Part shown: one piece after another, positions 16,892 through 25,565 of the stretch
Layout of the letters: the number at the start of each line of letters is the position of its first letter
Numbering within the stretch: the first letter of the stretch is position 1
Assembly: GCA_024405265.1 (NCBI GenBank)
Contig: JAKSOZ010000010.1
Coordinates: 1-51,785, forward strand
Source: Kiritimatiellia bacterium
Lineage (GTDB): Bacteria > Verrucomicrobiota > Kiritimatiellia > RFP12 > UBA1067
Reading direction: 5' to 3'
DNA: 51,785 nucleotides
The notes under the pieces: generated by a model
The model's database searches: none
Seen by the model: the letters and a program-made list of their open reading frames with translations, nothing else
Told to the model about the DNA's origin: nothing
Program-made: the position numbers and the translations under genes

Positions 16892-19372
16892 TCACTCCAA
16901 TGTAAGCACAGCCTTGAAGAACTTAGCGCCCTCAAGATTCTCGCTCCACTCTCCGTCGAGCGCACTAGCGCCGAGGATCGTGAGCTTACCGTTAAACTCA
17001 ACGCCGTTGATCGTCGTCAACGTTTCGCCGCGCATGAGCGCCGCCAGGTCCTCGGACGTGAACTTGAAGGCCGCATTCTTTTCAGCAAGCTTGTCGAGAT
17101 CGCAGTTAAAAAGATAGGCATCGCGCACGTCGACTCCACTTGTAATCGTCGCAACGATCGCATTCGCCTTCTCGCCGATATTCGCCATGCCACTCTCTGA
17201 ATAGGCCGCGCAGTTGTCAATTGTGACCGTAGAGCCGGTGCCGACACTCGCCGAAGCGATGAGCGAGCCGACAAGCTTCTCGGTTACGGCGATATCCGAT
17301 TCCGCCGTGTTGCGCGCGAGCGAGTGTACAGTACCTTCGATTATCGCCTTCGAATTCGTAATCAAGGCCTTGTTGCCTAGCGAAACGAAGACATCAGCAA
17401 TGAGCGCGGAAGTTCTGACCGGACCTTGAACTTCCGCTCCGGCGTGAACCACAACCGTAACGTTATCCACGCTCGCTCCCCAGCGCGCCCGAGCGGCAAG
17501 CACGGCGGCGCAATGGTCGTTGAGCGGTGTCGTCAAAGTATTCTCGCCCGTCGTACACGCGGTATCATTCCATCTTGAAGCGCGGGAAACAACGCGTCCA
17601 TAAAGATCGATGGTAAGGTTCTTCACCGTACCGTTAAGCGTGCGGATGAGGGCGGGATTATCGTCGTAGCAAAGCCAAGTATCACGCGGGATAATGAGCT
17701 TATGTCCGTTACCGTCAAGCGTACCCTGCCAAGATTCGATCGGCAAGGGATCGTGCTCGAGTGTAATATCCGCAGCAAACTTCGCCTTGACCTTCGAATT
17801 ATCGCGAAGCCAGAACCAATCGGACTCGGTCTTAAGGAGATACCACCCTTCCTGATCTTGTTCGGGCGTCGGCCACGTCTTCGACGTGATCGGCCAGCAG
17901 CTCTTCGCCTGATGGCGCGCAAGCGACATGAGATCGTCACCGTTCCACGCGACATCCGTATAATAACCCCAACTCATCACTCCGCCGTAATCATTCGCGC
18001 GGCACCAATTGCATTTCGCGTGATACGAACTCGGTCCCTCGTAAGTCTCTTTGGTCGTACCGTCTCTCAGCACGTAATCGGCGTCCCACCAACGAATCTT
18101 ATCATCGCCATACTGCTTCTTGATCCAATTGACGACGCCGCTCCATCCCGGATTGCCGTTCTCATACGCGTACATCGCCTGACCGACTACGATGCGACGA
18201 TTGGGAACGCCACGGTTCGTGCAGACGGCAATACCTGTTTTCATAACACCGGGCGACGCGTTCATCGGCTTTCCGCCATAGGCCATCGAGTCGATGTAAT
18301 CAGGAACATGAAATACGCCATATTGGGCTTCATTCGGCATCAGATAACCTAAATTCGTGCAGATCGACAACACCCAACCTTCTTCGAAGAAGATCGGCGA
18401 GAGATCACGCAAGAGCTTACCGTAGGAAATCCATTCGCTTGCGCTTTCGGGATACTCCCAGTCAACGTCGAGACCGTCAACGCCGGTAGTCTTCATAATC
18501 GAAACGATAGATTCGACCAACTGAGCACGCTTCGCATCATCAGCAATGTCGTTCATCGAGGCGCCCTTGGTAAAGCCGAGTCGCACCATCGCGTCGGGGT
18601 GATAGGTGTCGCGGAGCGATTTGATGTAAGCGACCTTCTCAGACTCACCCGCCGGCCACGTCGCATACAAGGATCCGTCCGTGCGATGTCCGAGATACAT
18701 ATTGTTGATGAGGATGAGGTCCGTCAAATTCTTGACTCGCTCGGACGTCGCGTCCCCTAGCGGCGCACAACTTGTCGCGCTGACACGATCGGAACGGAAA
18801 TAGGCACCGATCTGATAGTAATGAGGGAAAGCACGATGAGGCGACTGCGCCGTACCGTTTTTGACGATGTACTCCGAAGTGCCGAGGACAATTCGGTCGT
18901 TCTCAATCGAAACCTTAATCTCAGCCGCGGTCGAAATATTCGGATTAACCTTGGCGGTTATCCAAAGATAATCGGAATCGGCTCTGGTACCGACATGAGG
19001 ATAGATATGCTCTGTAGCCGTAAAGCTGACGCGCAATAGAGCCGCAGACTTTTCGACGGTTACCGCGTCGGCGATCTTCTTGGCCTTGGCTTCATAGAAG
19101 GCATAGGGCAAAGGATCAAACGGCTGCCTCCACATCGCAAGCTCGCTCAGATCCTCGCTCGTACAATGATTGAATTCGAGCGCGACCGTGATCGTCGACG
19201 GAGCGCCGCCGAAATTGTCATCGAATCGAATACCGATCAGCGACTCCTTTTCAAGCCCACGCGTGAGACGCGGGTGAGCGCGAACGACCGTAGCCGTCCC
19301 GACCGCTTCAGCGACAAAACTCCCGAGCGAACAGATCGCCGCCAACACGTAAATCGATATCCGCTTTCTCAT
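16892..19372 (-). CDS. Secreted GH18 glycoside hydrolase with beta-helix-like tail
   Basis: About 826 residues. A Sec signal (MRKRISIYVLAAICSLG..., predicted cut after AEA near residue 23) leads to an extra N-terminal beta region, then a GH18 TIM barrel: DGLDVDWEYP gives the DxxDxDxE catalytic motif, D299, D302, D304 and E306, and the barrel closes with GGVMSWGYY. Likely endo-acting on chitin-type or N-glycan GlcNAc linkages. Residues from about 530 resemble repeat-rich parallel beta-helix sequence (GTLDGNGHKLIIP, LNGTVKNLTIDLYG). The C-terminus ends AKFFKAVLTLE, resembling the ends of the other two secreted proteins. The start forms ATGA with the transposase-like gene's stop. Confidence 0.85.
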   Translation of the reverse strand: MRKRISIYVLAAICSLGSFVAEAVGTATVVRAHPRLTRGLEKESLIGIRFDDNFGGAPSTITVALEFNHCTSEDLSELAMWRQPFDPLPYAFYEAKAKKIADAVTVEKSAALLRVSFTATEHIYPHVGTRADSDYLWITAKVNPNISTAAEIKVSIENDRIVLGTSEYIVKNGTAQSPHRAFPHYYQIGAYFRSDRVSATSCAPLGDATSERVKNLTDLILINNMYLGHRTDGSLYATWPAGESEKVAYIKSLRDTYHPDAMVRLGFTKGASMNDIADDAKRAQLVESIVSIMKTTGVDGLDVDWEYPESASEWISYGKLLRDLSPIFFEEGWVLSICTNLGYLMPNEAQYGVFHVPDYIDSMAYGGKPMNASPGVMKTGIAVCTNRGVPNRRIVVGQAMYAYENGNPGWSGVVNWIKKQYGDDKIRWWDADYVLRDGTTKETYEGPSSYHAKCNWCRANDYGGVMSWGYYTDVAWNGDDLMSLARHQAKSCWPITSKTWPTPEQDQEGWYLLKTESDWFWLRDNSKVKAKFAADITLEHDPLPIESWQGTLDGNGHKLIIPRDTWLCYDDNPALIRTLNGTVKNLTIDLYGRVVSRASRWNDTACTTGENTLTTPLNDHCAAVLAARARWGASVDNVTVVVHAGAEVQGPVRTSALIADVFVSLGNKALITNSKAIIEGTVHSLARNTAESDIAVTEKLVGSLIASASVGTGSTVTIDNCAAYSESGMANIGEKANAIVATITSGVDVRDAYLFNCDLDKLAEKNAAFKFTSEDLAALMRGETLTTINGVEFNGKLTILGASALDGEWSENLEGAKFFKAVLTLE

Positions 19373-20598
19373 TTCACTTCCTCCATTTCCGCCGCTTCCC
19401 ACGCCATCGCATCAACATCCGTCGGCGTCATCCCGTGATAATTGATCTCCGCCGCACCTTCTCGCGCTAGCGCCTGGCAAAGACGATTCATCGCCGTCGC
19501 ATCATCGCGCGTCATCGGCTTCTCGTTAGTTTGATAAGGCCAAGCCGCTGGCGCCAGCATCAGAAGTCGTCCCTCCGAGCAAGCATCGAAGAGACGTCCG
19601 GACGGCTTTTGAAGCTCGGCAAATCCTTTATTCGCCATCGTTACGAGCGCGAGTTTCGCTTCATGAGCGAGTCTCGCGATTTCGCGCTCTCCATCGCTCA
19701 CGCAAGGCGAGAGCAACACCGCGCCGTGCTCCGCCGCAGCGAAGGCTTCGGCGCGCCGTTCATCAAACTCCTTCGTCGCGAAGTCGACAAGCGGCACACC
19801 CGCCGCGTCGCGAGCGATCTTCAGACCGCCTCCCGTCTTCGCTTGCCGTTGGTAGCGAAAGAAGCGCCGCGAAACCTGAACCTGATAAAGCGGACGCTCA
19901 AGTAAAAAGCGATTTCCTATAGTCGTGAACCAACCTCGGCAGACTCGGCTCTCGGACCACACGAGCGGTAGCGCCACACGATTCGCAACCGTAAAGAGAT
20001 CGGGCGCAAGACGTTTAAGCGCCAACCGACGCGGGTTATCGGCGAGGTAGTTGATCATCTTCTTTAGCTGCCCTTCACCGAAGAGAATCGAATCCTGAAA
20101 CCCCTCGGCGAAAACCCCGCCGGTCGTTAAACGTCTCGTACTCGGCGACAAGCTCTCGTGTCCCGTACTCGGCGCTAAACTCTCGCGTACCGTGCTCGGC
20201 GACAATGTCGTCGAGTTCAAGACGCCTAGCGCTCGCGCCGCCTTATTACACCCGGTCTTAAACCCCTTTATAACCTGGCCGAGATGAACCGACAGCGGCT
20301 CTTTTACCCAAAGGATCCCGTGAAAATGATCGGGCATTACCTGCTTGCCGATAATCTTAATCCCCGAATAATAGCGAGGTATCGACTCCCAACAATCGGC
20401 GACCGCGATACCGAGCGGAGATAGCTCTATCGTCGCGTCGCTTTGGTCTGATCGCGCGCCGAACTTAAGCGAGCCGAAAGGCGACGCGGCGCGATCAGCC
20501 GCGACGATCGTAATCTGATAAATTGCGGGCGCGCGGTAATCCCAATCGATCAACCGCCGCGTCATTCTATGAATCGTCTCGCGCCGCACTTCGCCCAT
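19369..20598 (-). CDS. REP-type Y1 transposase fused to a Rossmann/SLOG-like domain
   Basis: 409 residues. Residues about 20-200 resemble TnpA-REP (RAYT) enzymes: HUH motif in MPDHFHGILWV (H91, H93) and a candidate nucleophile Tyr184 in INYLADNPRR. From about residue 265 a second domain reads LLSPCVSDGEREIARLAHEAKLALVTMANKGF, KPSGRLFDACSEGRLLMLAP, TRDDATAMNRLCQALA, which looks like a DprA/SLOG-type Rossmann fold. Between the halves of the first domain, three 9-residue repeats (LSPSTVRES, LAPSTGHES, LSPSTRRLT) come from 27-bp DNA repeats. Possible activity: single-strand nicking and joining. A GATAAT box lies 8 nt upstream. Confidence 0.75.
   Translation of the reverse strand: MGEVRRETIHRMTRRLIDWDYRAPAIYQITIVAADRAASPFGSLKFGARSDQSDATIELSPLGIAVADCWESIPRYYSGIKIIGKQVMPDHFHGILWVKEPLSVHLGQVIKGFKTGCNKAARALGVLNSTTLSPSTVRESLAPSTGHESLSPSTRRLTTGGVFAEGFQDSILFGEGQLKKMINYLADNPRRLALKRLAPDLFTVANRVALPLVWSESRVCRGWFTTIGNRFLLERPLYQVQVSRRFFRYQRQAKTGGGLKIARDAAGVPLVDFATKEFDERRAEAFAAAEHGAVLLSPCVSDGEREIARLAHEAKLALVTMANKGFAELQKPSGRLFDACSEGRLLMLAPAAWPYQTNEKPMTRDDATAMNRLCQALAREGAAEINYHGMTPTDVDAMAWEAAEMEEVK
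20137..20213. repeat. Three tandem 27-bp repeats inside the transposase-like gene
   Basis: Units starting CGTACTCGGCG / CGTACTCGGCG / CGTGCTCGGCG begin at 20137, 20164 and 20191, a strict 27-bp period that keeps frame and encodes three 9-residue repeats. Confidence 0.8.
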
Positions 20599-20610
20599 TA
20601 ATCGATATTA

Positions 20611-23600
20611 TCAAAACGAGACGTCGACCTTGTAGAAGCGCGAAGTGGTGTCGCTCGGCTTGGCCTCGAGCGTCAGGGGCTTGGACGACTCGGCCTTCGT
20701 CGACGCGTCAGCTTCCCACGCCTCCGCGTCGAGCGTCGCCGCCGACTTGAGCGCGTAGGTGAGACCCGCGATCGGCGCGGCGATCGTCACCGTCGTGGTC
20801 TCGCCGAGCGTCAACGCGACGATCGTCGGCTGCGCATTCTCAGTCACCGCAAGGTCCTGAACGACACCATCGGAATCGATCGTATACGAAAGATACCCGT
20901 TCTTCTTCAATATCGACGGCGAGGAGGTTGGAAGGATGACGACGCTCTCATTCGCAACGGTGCCGTAGAATTCGGACGCGTCGAGAACCGTATAGGTCAT
21001 CTTCGTGTACTTACTGGTAATCGTACCCGTTCCCTTCAAACACGACAACGTGTTCTGACCGCCGAAATATCCATTCGCAAAGTCGAACTCGCCGGTAATG
21101 ATAATCGGTCTTTCGATTACGGCATCCTTCGCGCAAAAGCCCTTACAATTCCAAAGCTCGACCTGACTTCCCGCGTTGCCATAGTTCGAAGGATCGAAAT
21201 TCCACAAATCATCACTACTAACATTCCCCTCCAATCCCTTCAACACAAACGTACCGGTCCAAGAATCCTTCGTCAGCGAATCCTTGAGAACATCACTCGG
21301 CGCGGCGGTCGTGATGACGCGTCCGGAACCGATGACGGGTTGCGGCATCGCGAACGTGAGCGTCAGCTCGCCATCCTTCGTGACTTCAATCGTATCGCCC
21401 GTATGGAAGTCACTCGGCAACGCATCCCAAATCTGCGCGTCTTCGATGACATAGCGCCGCCAAGCAACAGCGGACTTGATCGTGTAGGTATAGTTCTCTC
21501 CATCCTTCGCAGAAATGGACGCAACATCAATAAACGAACCATACCCTTCATAAGTGTCGGAACGCTTATACCCCTGACCGTACTGATAAGCCTTAATCGT
21601 AGCCCCGTCTTCGATCAACTTGAGATTGACGAACTTAACTCCAGTGAAAGTATTATCACTGTCTTTAGCCTGAAGCTGGACATTGACTTCATTCCCGGAC
21701 TTCTCTCCAAACACGGCCTTATCGGCGGAGATATTGGAGTTGCCACCCTTAATCCACGCGCCGCCAATCTCGCCGACGAGCGTATAGCGATCGCTCATCA
21801 GATCATCAAGCGTAATGCCGGTGAAGAGTACCACCGGAGAAGCGGAATCATGCGAAATCCCCGATTCGCTTTCCCAATGACGTGAGACAATAGCTGGCGG
21901 TTCAACAACCTCCTCGGCGACATACGTTGTCGTCGTACCTTCGGTTGTCGTCTTGAGCTTGTAGCCTTCCGGAACAACGATGTCATTTGAGATCGTGCCG
22001 GTGGATGTGATCGTCACGCCGACAGGAAGCGAGATCGTCGCCGTTCCCGAGATATTACCGCAGTTTACCAGCGGCGCATCATTCGCGTCAATCGTCACAA
22101 GCCCTTTACCATCCAAAACAACTCCGTCTGCAAACTTGATCGGATTGGTCAGTTTCTGCCCGCCATTTCCCCAACCGCAAAACGTAACGCTTGAGCCGTC
22201 ATCGACAGTTACCTTAAAGCCCGTTCGTAGATTCCACTTCTGAGAACTCTCTCCGCCGATAATAAGCGACGTGTTGTCAGATACATGAATATTTTTCGTC
22301 GTAACAGCCGATTCGATATAAAGCGGAACCGTCGGACAATTTGCGCCTTGCGCGAAAATAATCTCGCAATTCCCTTCGGGTGTTACATTCGGCTCGCTGT
22401 CTTTATCCAAGCTCATCTTAGTAGAGCCAGTCCAAGTCCAATTCAGCTCATCATTCCTCATGACCGGCTGAGCAGTATAGTAATACTTCGTCACATACTT
22501 GGAACCGTCGACCGTCTTATCCTCGCTCAATGTCGTCGTTTCGGCACCGCAAGCGATCTTCGCGCCGGACTTGAGAGTCGCCGTACCGGACGAGAGCAAA
22601 TCGTCGAGCGTCTTCCCCTCGGGAATTACGAGCGTCGCGCCGCTTTCGACGGTCAGCGTTGAAATCTTTGAGAGCGGAAGTTCCTTGAGCGTCAGCTTCG
22701 CCTTATTCGGCACCGTGACCGTTCCACCGAGGCCATCACGAGCATCAACTTCATACGAAAGGTAATTCGCGTTCGATAAGGCCTTGGTCGGAGTGAAGAG
22801 TCCGCCCTTTTCCACGCGGATCTTCGCCGGCGCATCGGCCGTCACGCTCATCGGCGTAATCGTGGCATTGAGCGACTCGCCGCGATCATTGCCGTCGTGA
22901 TACCACGGATTTGCGCCGATAATCAATTCGGAATTCTTGGCAAGATAAACGACGCCATCCGTCGCCGAACCGAACGCATTCCACGTCGCAAGGCGCACAT
23001 TACCATTGCGCGGCACAGAAAGGTTGTTCTTGATCTTCGAGAACGCACCTTCTTTTGCACTACGGATCGTGATATCATCCGCCGACGAGATCGTGAGCTG
23101 CCCCATCGTCGAGCCATCGAGCTCGACATTATCAAAGTCAATCGTCTGGTGCGACCCGCTAATCTTCATGCTCGCAACATTCTTAACTCCCGCGACATAG
23201 AACGGATCGTCGCCGGCGAGAGTCAGCGCACCCTTCTCACCCGTAAAGACTACACCCTCTCCGCCGATGCCGCCTTCACCCGTGCAAATCGTGAGCGAGG
23301 ACCCGCTCGTCGTAAGACCGTTCATCACCTTCAAGGGCACCGACGGCGTATTGATGACCTTATCGCCCTCGATCTGCATCGAGACAACAACATCCTTCTT
23401 ATTCTCGATTCCCTTATAGGTAATACCGTCGGCATACGAGAGATTCTCTGTAACCGCCGGAAGCTTGACGAGCGGATCGCCGAGGAGCATTTCTTCCGCG
23501 AGCATCCACGTATCGAGAGCGGAGTTATTGAACCTGTAGTTCGTCACGAAATCGGTCACGTTATATTTCCAAGCCTCGCCGACGTTCATATTCTCCTGAA

Positions 23601-24948
23601 CGAAACCGACGAGGTAGTTGTTTGCATAGCGCCACGAATCGTTCGGCTGAAAGCCTTTGAAGAAGTTATTCATATCGCCAATACCGAAATCGGTATTGTT
23701 GATCGTTGTAAGCGAACCTCCGAACGGAGACATCACGCAGCCGATCGCGTAGTTCATCAGATAAACTCCGTTCGCGTCGAACTCGATCTTGCCCGTCGAG
23801 CAAGGACCCGCGCAGTCGTCAAAGAGTGTGAGACCACACCCTTTGTTGATATAGTCATCCATACCGAAACCATGTCCGCCGCCGCGATTACCGTGCGCAT
23901 AATAAAAGCGGAGCGCATAATTCTCGCCTGTCCAAGAGGATCTGGCTTCCTCGCGTGTCTTGTGCTTACTGCTGAATGTCTCTTCGTAAAATCCATTCAC
24001 CGCATCGACCGGACGCGCCTGAGCAATCTGATCTCGAACATGTCGCCGAGACACTCCTTCAGCTAGGACAAACCTGTCATTTGCGCGGGCAGGATCAAAC
24101 ATGTTATAGCCGCCATCGTAAAAGGCTGTCTCCTTGCGTTCGACATAGGCATCACAGTCCCCACCGAGTTCCTGCACCGTTATCTCGCGGCCCGTACCAT
24201 TGCCCTGATTCTCAATATCAATGACGAAGGCATAAAAACCATACCGATTCATTCCATCGAAGTCTGCGGCAAGCCCCTTCTGAAGCTTCGCGACATAAGC
24301 AGCCAGAAGTTCGCGCTGCGTGAAGGGCGTACCGTCCTCATGCTTCCACTCGGCGTACGTCACGAGCGGGATGCGCGTGACAATGACATTTGCCGTCATG
24401 GCAGAGTCAGCAAACTCAGTTGATTCGAGGTATTGTCCATCACCATCCGAATCCCATGCATAGGTATTTTGCGAATCAAAACATGCGTAGTACATATCGG
24501 AAGGCGAAATGTAGATTTCGCCTCTATTGTTCTTATATGTATTTATGTGTATGCCCGGCACGGTGTTTGACAAGCCCAGCGATTCTCCGGTCGTAAGCTT
24601 CATCACCTTACCGGCGGCGAGATCATCGATATCCACCCACGGACCGCCGAGAATGAAGTACTGCACTTCGCTCGCCTTGGATTCGATGAACTTATGAATT
24701 GACTCCGCAGGATTGCGCGGCTTGCCACCAGTGTTCTCGGCGGCATAGGGATGAGCCTCGTAGATCGTCTCCGTCGAGACGACCTCGTATTCACCGCCCG
24801 TGATCGCGGGGACTTTCGCCGCGTACTCGGTCTCCCACGCCTCGACGAGGTCGTTCGGCGAAATGATGATGACCTTGGGAGAATCAGTAGTATCCGCGAA
24901 ACCAACTAAGGTCGCGACAAGGGAAAGCGCGAGAAGATATTTTTTCAT
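20611..24948 (-). CDS. Secreted C25 (gingipain-like) cysteine peptidase with long repeat region
   Basis: 1445 residues. Sec signal MKKYLLALSLVATLVGFA. Residues about 25-510 match the C25 peptidase domain: ISPSDMYYACFD, DGDGQYLE, TRIPLVTYAE, the histidine in RFYYAHGNRGGG (H352) and the cysteine in YAIGCVMSPFGGS (C404), closing with EEMLLGDPLVKLP. This predicts an extracellular endopeptidase with a His/Cys dyad. The remaining about 900 residues are beta-strand-rich repeats (GSGTATLKSGAKI, GTGTITS), ending in a domain LTYALKSAATLDAEAW...SRFYKVDVSF. A TGGTATACT box ends 9 nt before the ATG. Confidence 0.82.
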   Translation of the reverse strand: MKKYLLALSLVATLVGFADTTDSPKVIIISPNDLVEAWETEYAAKVPAITGGEYEVVSTETIYEAHPYAAENTGGKPRNPAESIHKFIESKASEVQYFILGGPWVDIDDLAAGKVMKLTTGESLGLSNTVPGIHINTYKNNRGEIYISPSDMYYACFDSQNTYAWDSDGDGQYLESTEFADSAMTANVIVTRIPLVTYAEWKHEDGTPFTQRELLAAYVAKLQKGLAADFDGMNRYGFYAFVIDIENQGNGTGREITVQELGGDCDAYVERKETAFYDGGYNMFDPARANDRFVLAEGVSRRHVRDQIAQARPVDAVNGFYEETFSSKHKTREEARSSWTGENYALRFYYAHGNRGGGHGFGMDDYINKGCGLTLFDDCAGPCSTGKIEFDANGVYLMNYAIGCVMSPFGGSLTTINNTDFGIGDMNNFFKGFQPNDSWRYANNYLVGFVQENMNVGEAWKYNVTDFVTNYRFNNSALDTWMLAEEMLLGDPLVKLPAVTENLSYADGITYKGIENKKDVVVSMQIEGDKVINTPSVPLKVMNGLTTSGSSLTICTGEGGIGGEGVVFTGEKGALTLAGDDPFYVAGVKNVASMKISGSHQTIDFDNVELDGSTMGQLTISSADDITIRSAKEGAFSKIKNNLSVPRNGNVRLATWNAFGSATDGVVYLAKNSELIIGANPWYHDGNDRGESLNATITPMSVTADAPAKIRVEKGGLFTPTKALSNANYLSYEVDARDGLGGTVTVPNKAKLTLKELPLSKISTLTVESGATLVIPEGKTLDDLLSSGTATLKSGAKIACGAETTTLSEDKTVDGSKYVTKYYYTAQPVMRNDELNWTWTGSTKMSLDKDSEPNVTPEGNCEIIFAQGANCPTVPLYIESAVTTKNIHVSDNTSLIIGGESSQKWNLRTGFKVTVDDGSSVTFCGWGNGGQKLTNPIKFADGVVLDGKGLVTIDANDAPLVNCGNISGTATISLPVGVTITSTGTISNDIVVPEGYKLKTTTEGTTTTYVAEEVVEPPAIVSRHWESESGISHDSASPVVLFTGITLDDLMSDRYTLVGEIGGAWIKGGNSNISADKAVFGEKSGNEVNVQLQAKDSDNTFTGVKFVNLKLIEDGATIKAYQYGQGYKRSDTYEGYGSFIDVASISAKDGENYTYTIKSAVAWRRYVIEDAQIWDALPSDFHTGDTIEVTKDGELTLTFAMPQPVIGSGRVITTAAPSDVLKDSLTKDSWTGTFVLKGLEGNVSSDDLWNFDPSNYGNAGSQVELWNCKGFCAKDAVIERPIIITGEFDFANGYFGGQNTLSCLKGTGTITSKYTKMTYTVLDASEFYGTVANESVVILPTSSPSILKKNGYLSYTIDSDGVVQDLAVTENAQPTIVALTLGETTTVTIAAPIAGLTYALKSAATLDAEAWEADASTKAESSKPLTLEAKPSDTTSRFYKVDVSF

Positions 24949-24957
24949 GATACCTAT

Positions 24958-24968
24958 AGTATACCAAA
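24958..24968 (-). promoter_or_regulatory. Promoter of the C25-like peptidase gene
   Basis: TTTGGTATACT on the minus strand, TATACT at 24963-24958, 9 nt before the ATG at 24948. The transcript would carry only a 2-3 nt leader. Confidence 0.55.
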
Positions 24969-25001
24969 AAAACGCGAAGGATGTATCGGAAATTTTAGTT
25001 T

Positions 25002-25155
25002 TAGGGTATAACCCTCTTCAAAAACCAAGTATTTCTCTAACTCGTGAGAGGGTATACCCCTCTCTTGTCTAAGGGTATACCCCTCTCGCTCTTTAGGGTA
25101 TACCCCTCTCGCACGAGAGGGTACTACCCTCTCACGTCTAAGGGGTATACCCTCT
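25002..25155. repeat. Array of palindromic 23-bp units (GAGGGTATACCCTC type)
   Basis: Six copies of a palindrome of the form AGAGGGTATACCCCTCT have their GGTATAC cores at about 25005, 25051, 25074, 25097, 25120 and 25144, i.e. intervals 46 (two slots, one degenerate), 23, 23, 23 and 24 bp. Each unit can form a near-perfect hairpin on either strand. It lies between the cupin gene end (25207) and the promoter of the C25-like peptidase gene. Confidence 0.85.
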
Positions 25156-25206
25156 GACGAGTTGGGCAGAGGATAAGACAGCTCAGGCCAAAAGGCTCGA
25201 AAAAGC

Positions 25207-25530
25207 TTACTTCTTAACGATAAGCGCCATAAAAACGAAGTCCTCGGCGCCTTTCGAGTTATCAACACCGTGGCCCGAGCCGTCGGGCGTCCAAGTCGAG
25301 TCGCCCGGCTTGATAACGCGGCAAGTTCCGTTATCGTTATAGACGGCCTCGCCGGAAAGAACGAAATAGCTTTCGCCTTCGCCATGGTGCTCATGATAGC
25401 CGAGTTCCGAACCCGCGGGGATCGTCACCTTCGCGTAAAGTCCGCACTTATCGCCGAGTTCTTCTTCAAGAATAAGTTCGAGTTTAAGATCCTTGCCACC
25501 GCAAGCGCTGGGCTTGTAAATCGTATTCAT
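25207..25530 (-). CDS. Small cupin-fold protein
   Basis: 107 residues. Cupin motif 1 is GYHEHHGEGESYFVLSGEAVYNDNG (His and Glu metal ligands) and motif 2 is PGDSTWTPDGSGHGVDN. A single-domain cupin of unknown ligand, possibly a sugar isomerase or sensor. Start is the ATG at 25530 with AAGGAG 6 nt upstream, rather than the TTG at 25536. A TATGATATAAT box at 25560-25570 serves as promoter, overlapping the end of the regulator gene. Confidence 0.85.
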   Translation of the reverse strand: MNTIYKPSACGGKDLKLELILEEELGDKCGLYAKVTIPAGSELGYHEHHGEGESYFVLSGEAVYNDNGTCRVIKPGDSTWTPDGSGHGVDNSKGAEDFVFMALIVKK

Positions 25531-25565
25531 TTCCAACTCCTTCTTTTTGTTTTGTATTTATTATA

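Noticed and set aside
22897-24066. 389-codon plus-strand frame opposite the C25-like gene
   Set aside because: Arg/Ile-rich antisense shadow of a gene with clear catalytic motifs.
25002-25155. CRISPR array
   Set aside because: 23-bp period leaves only about 5-7 bp between palindromes, far too short for spacers, and no cas gene is nearby.
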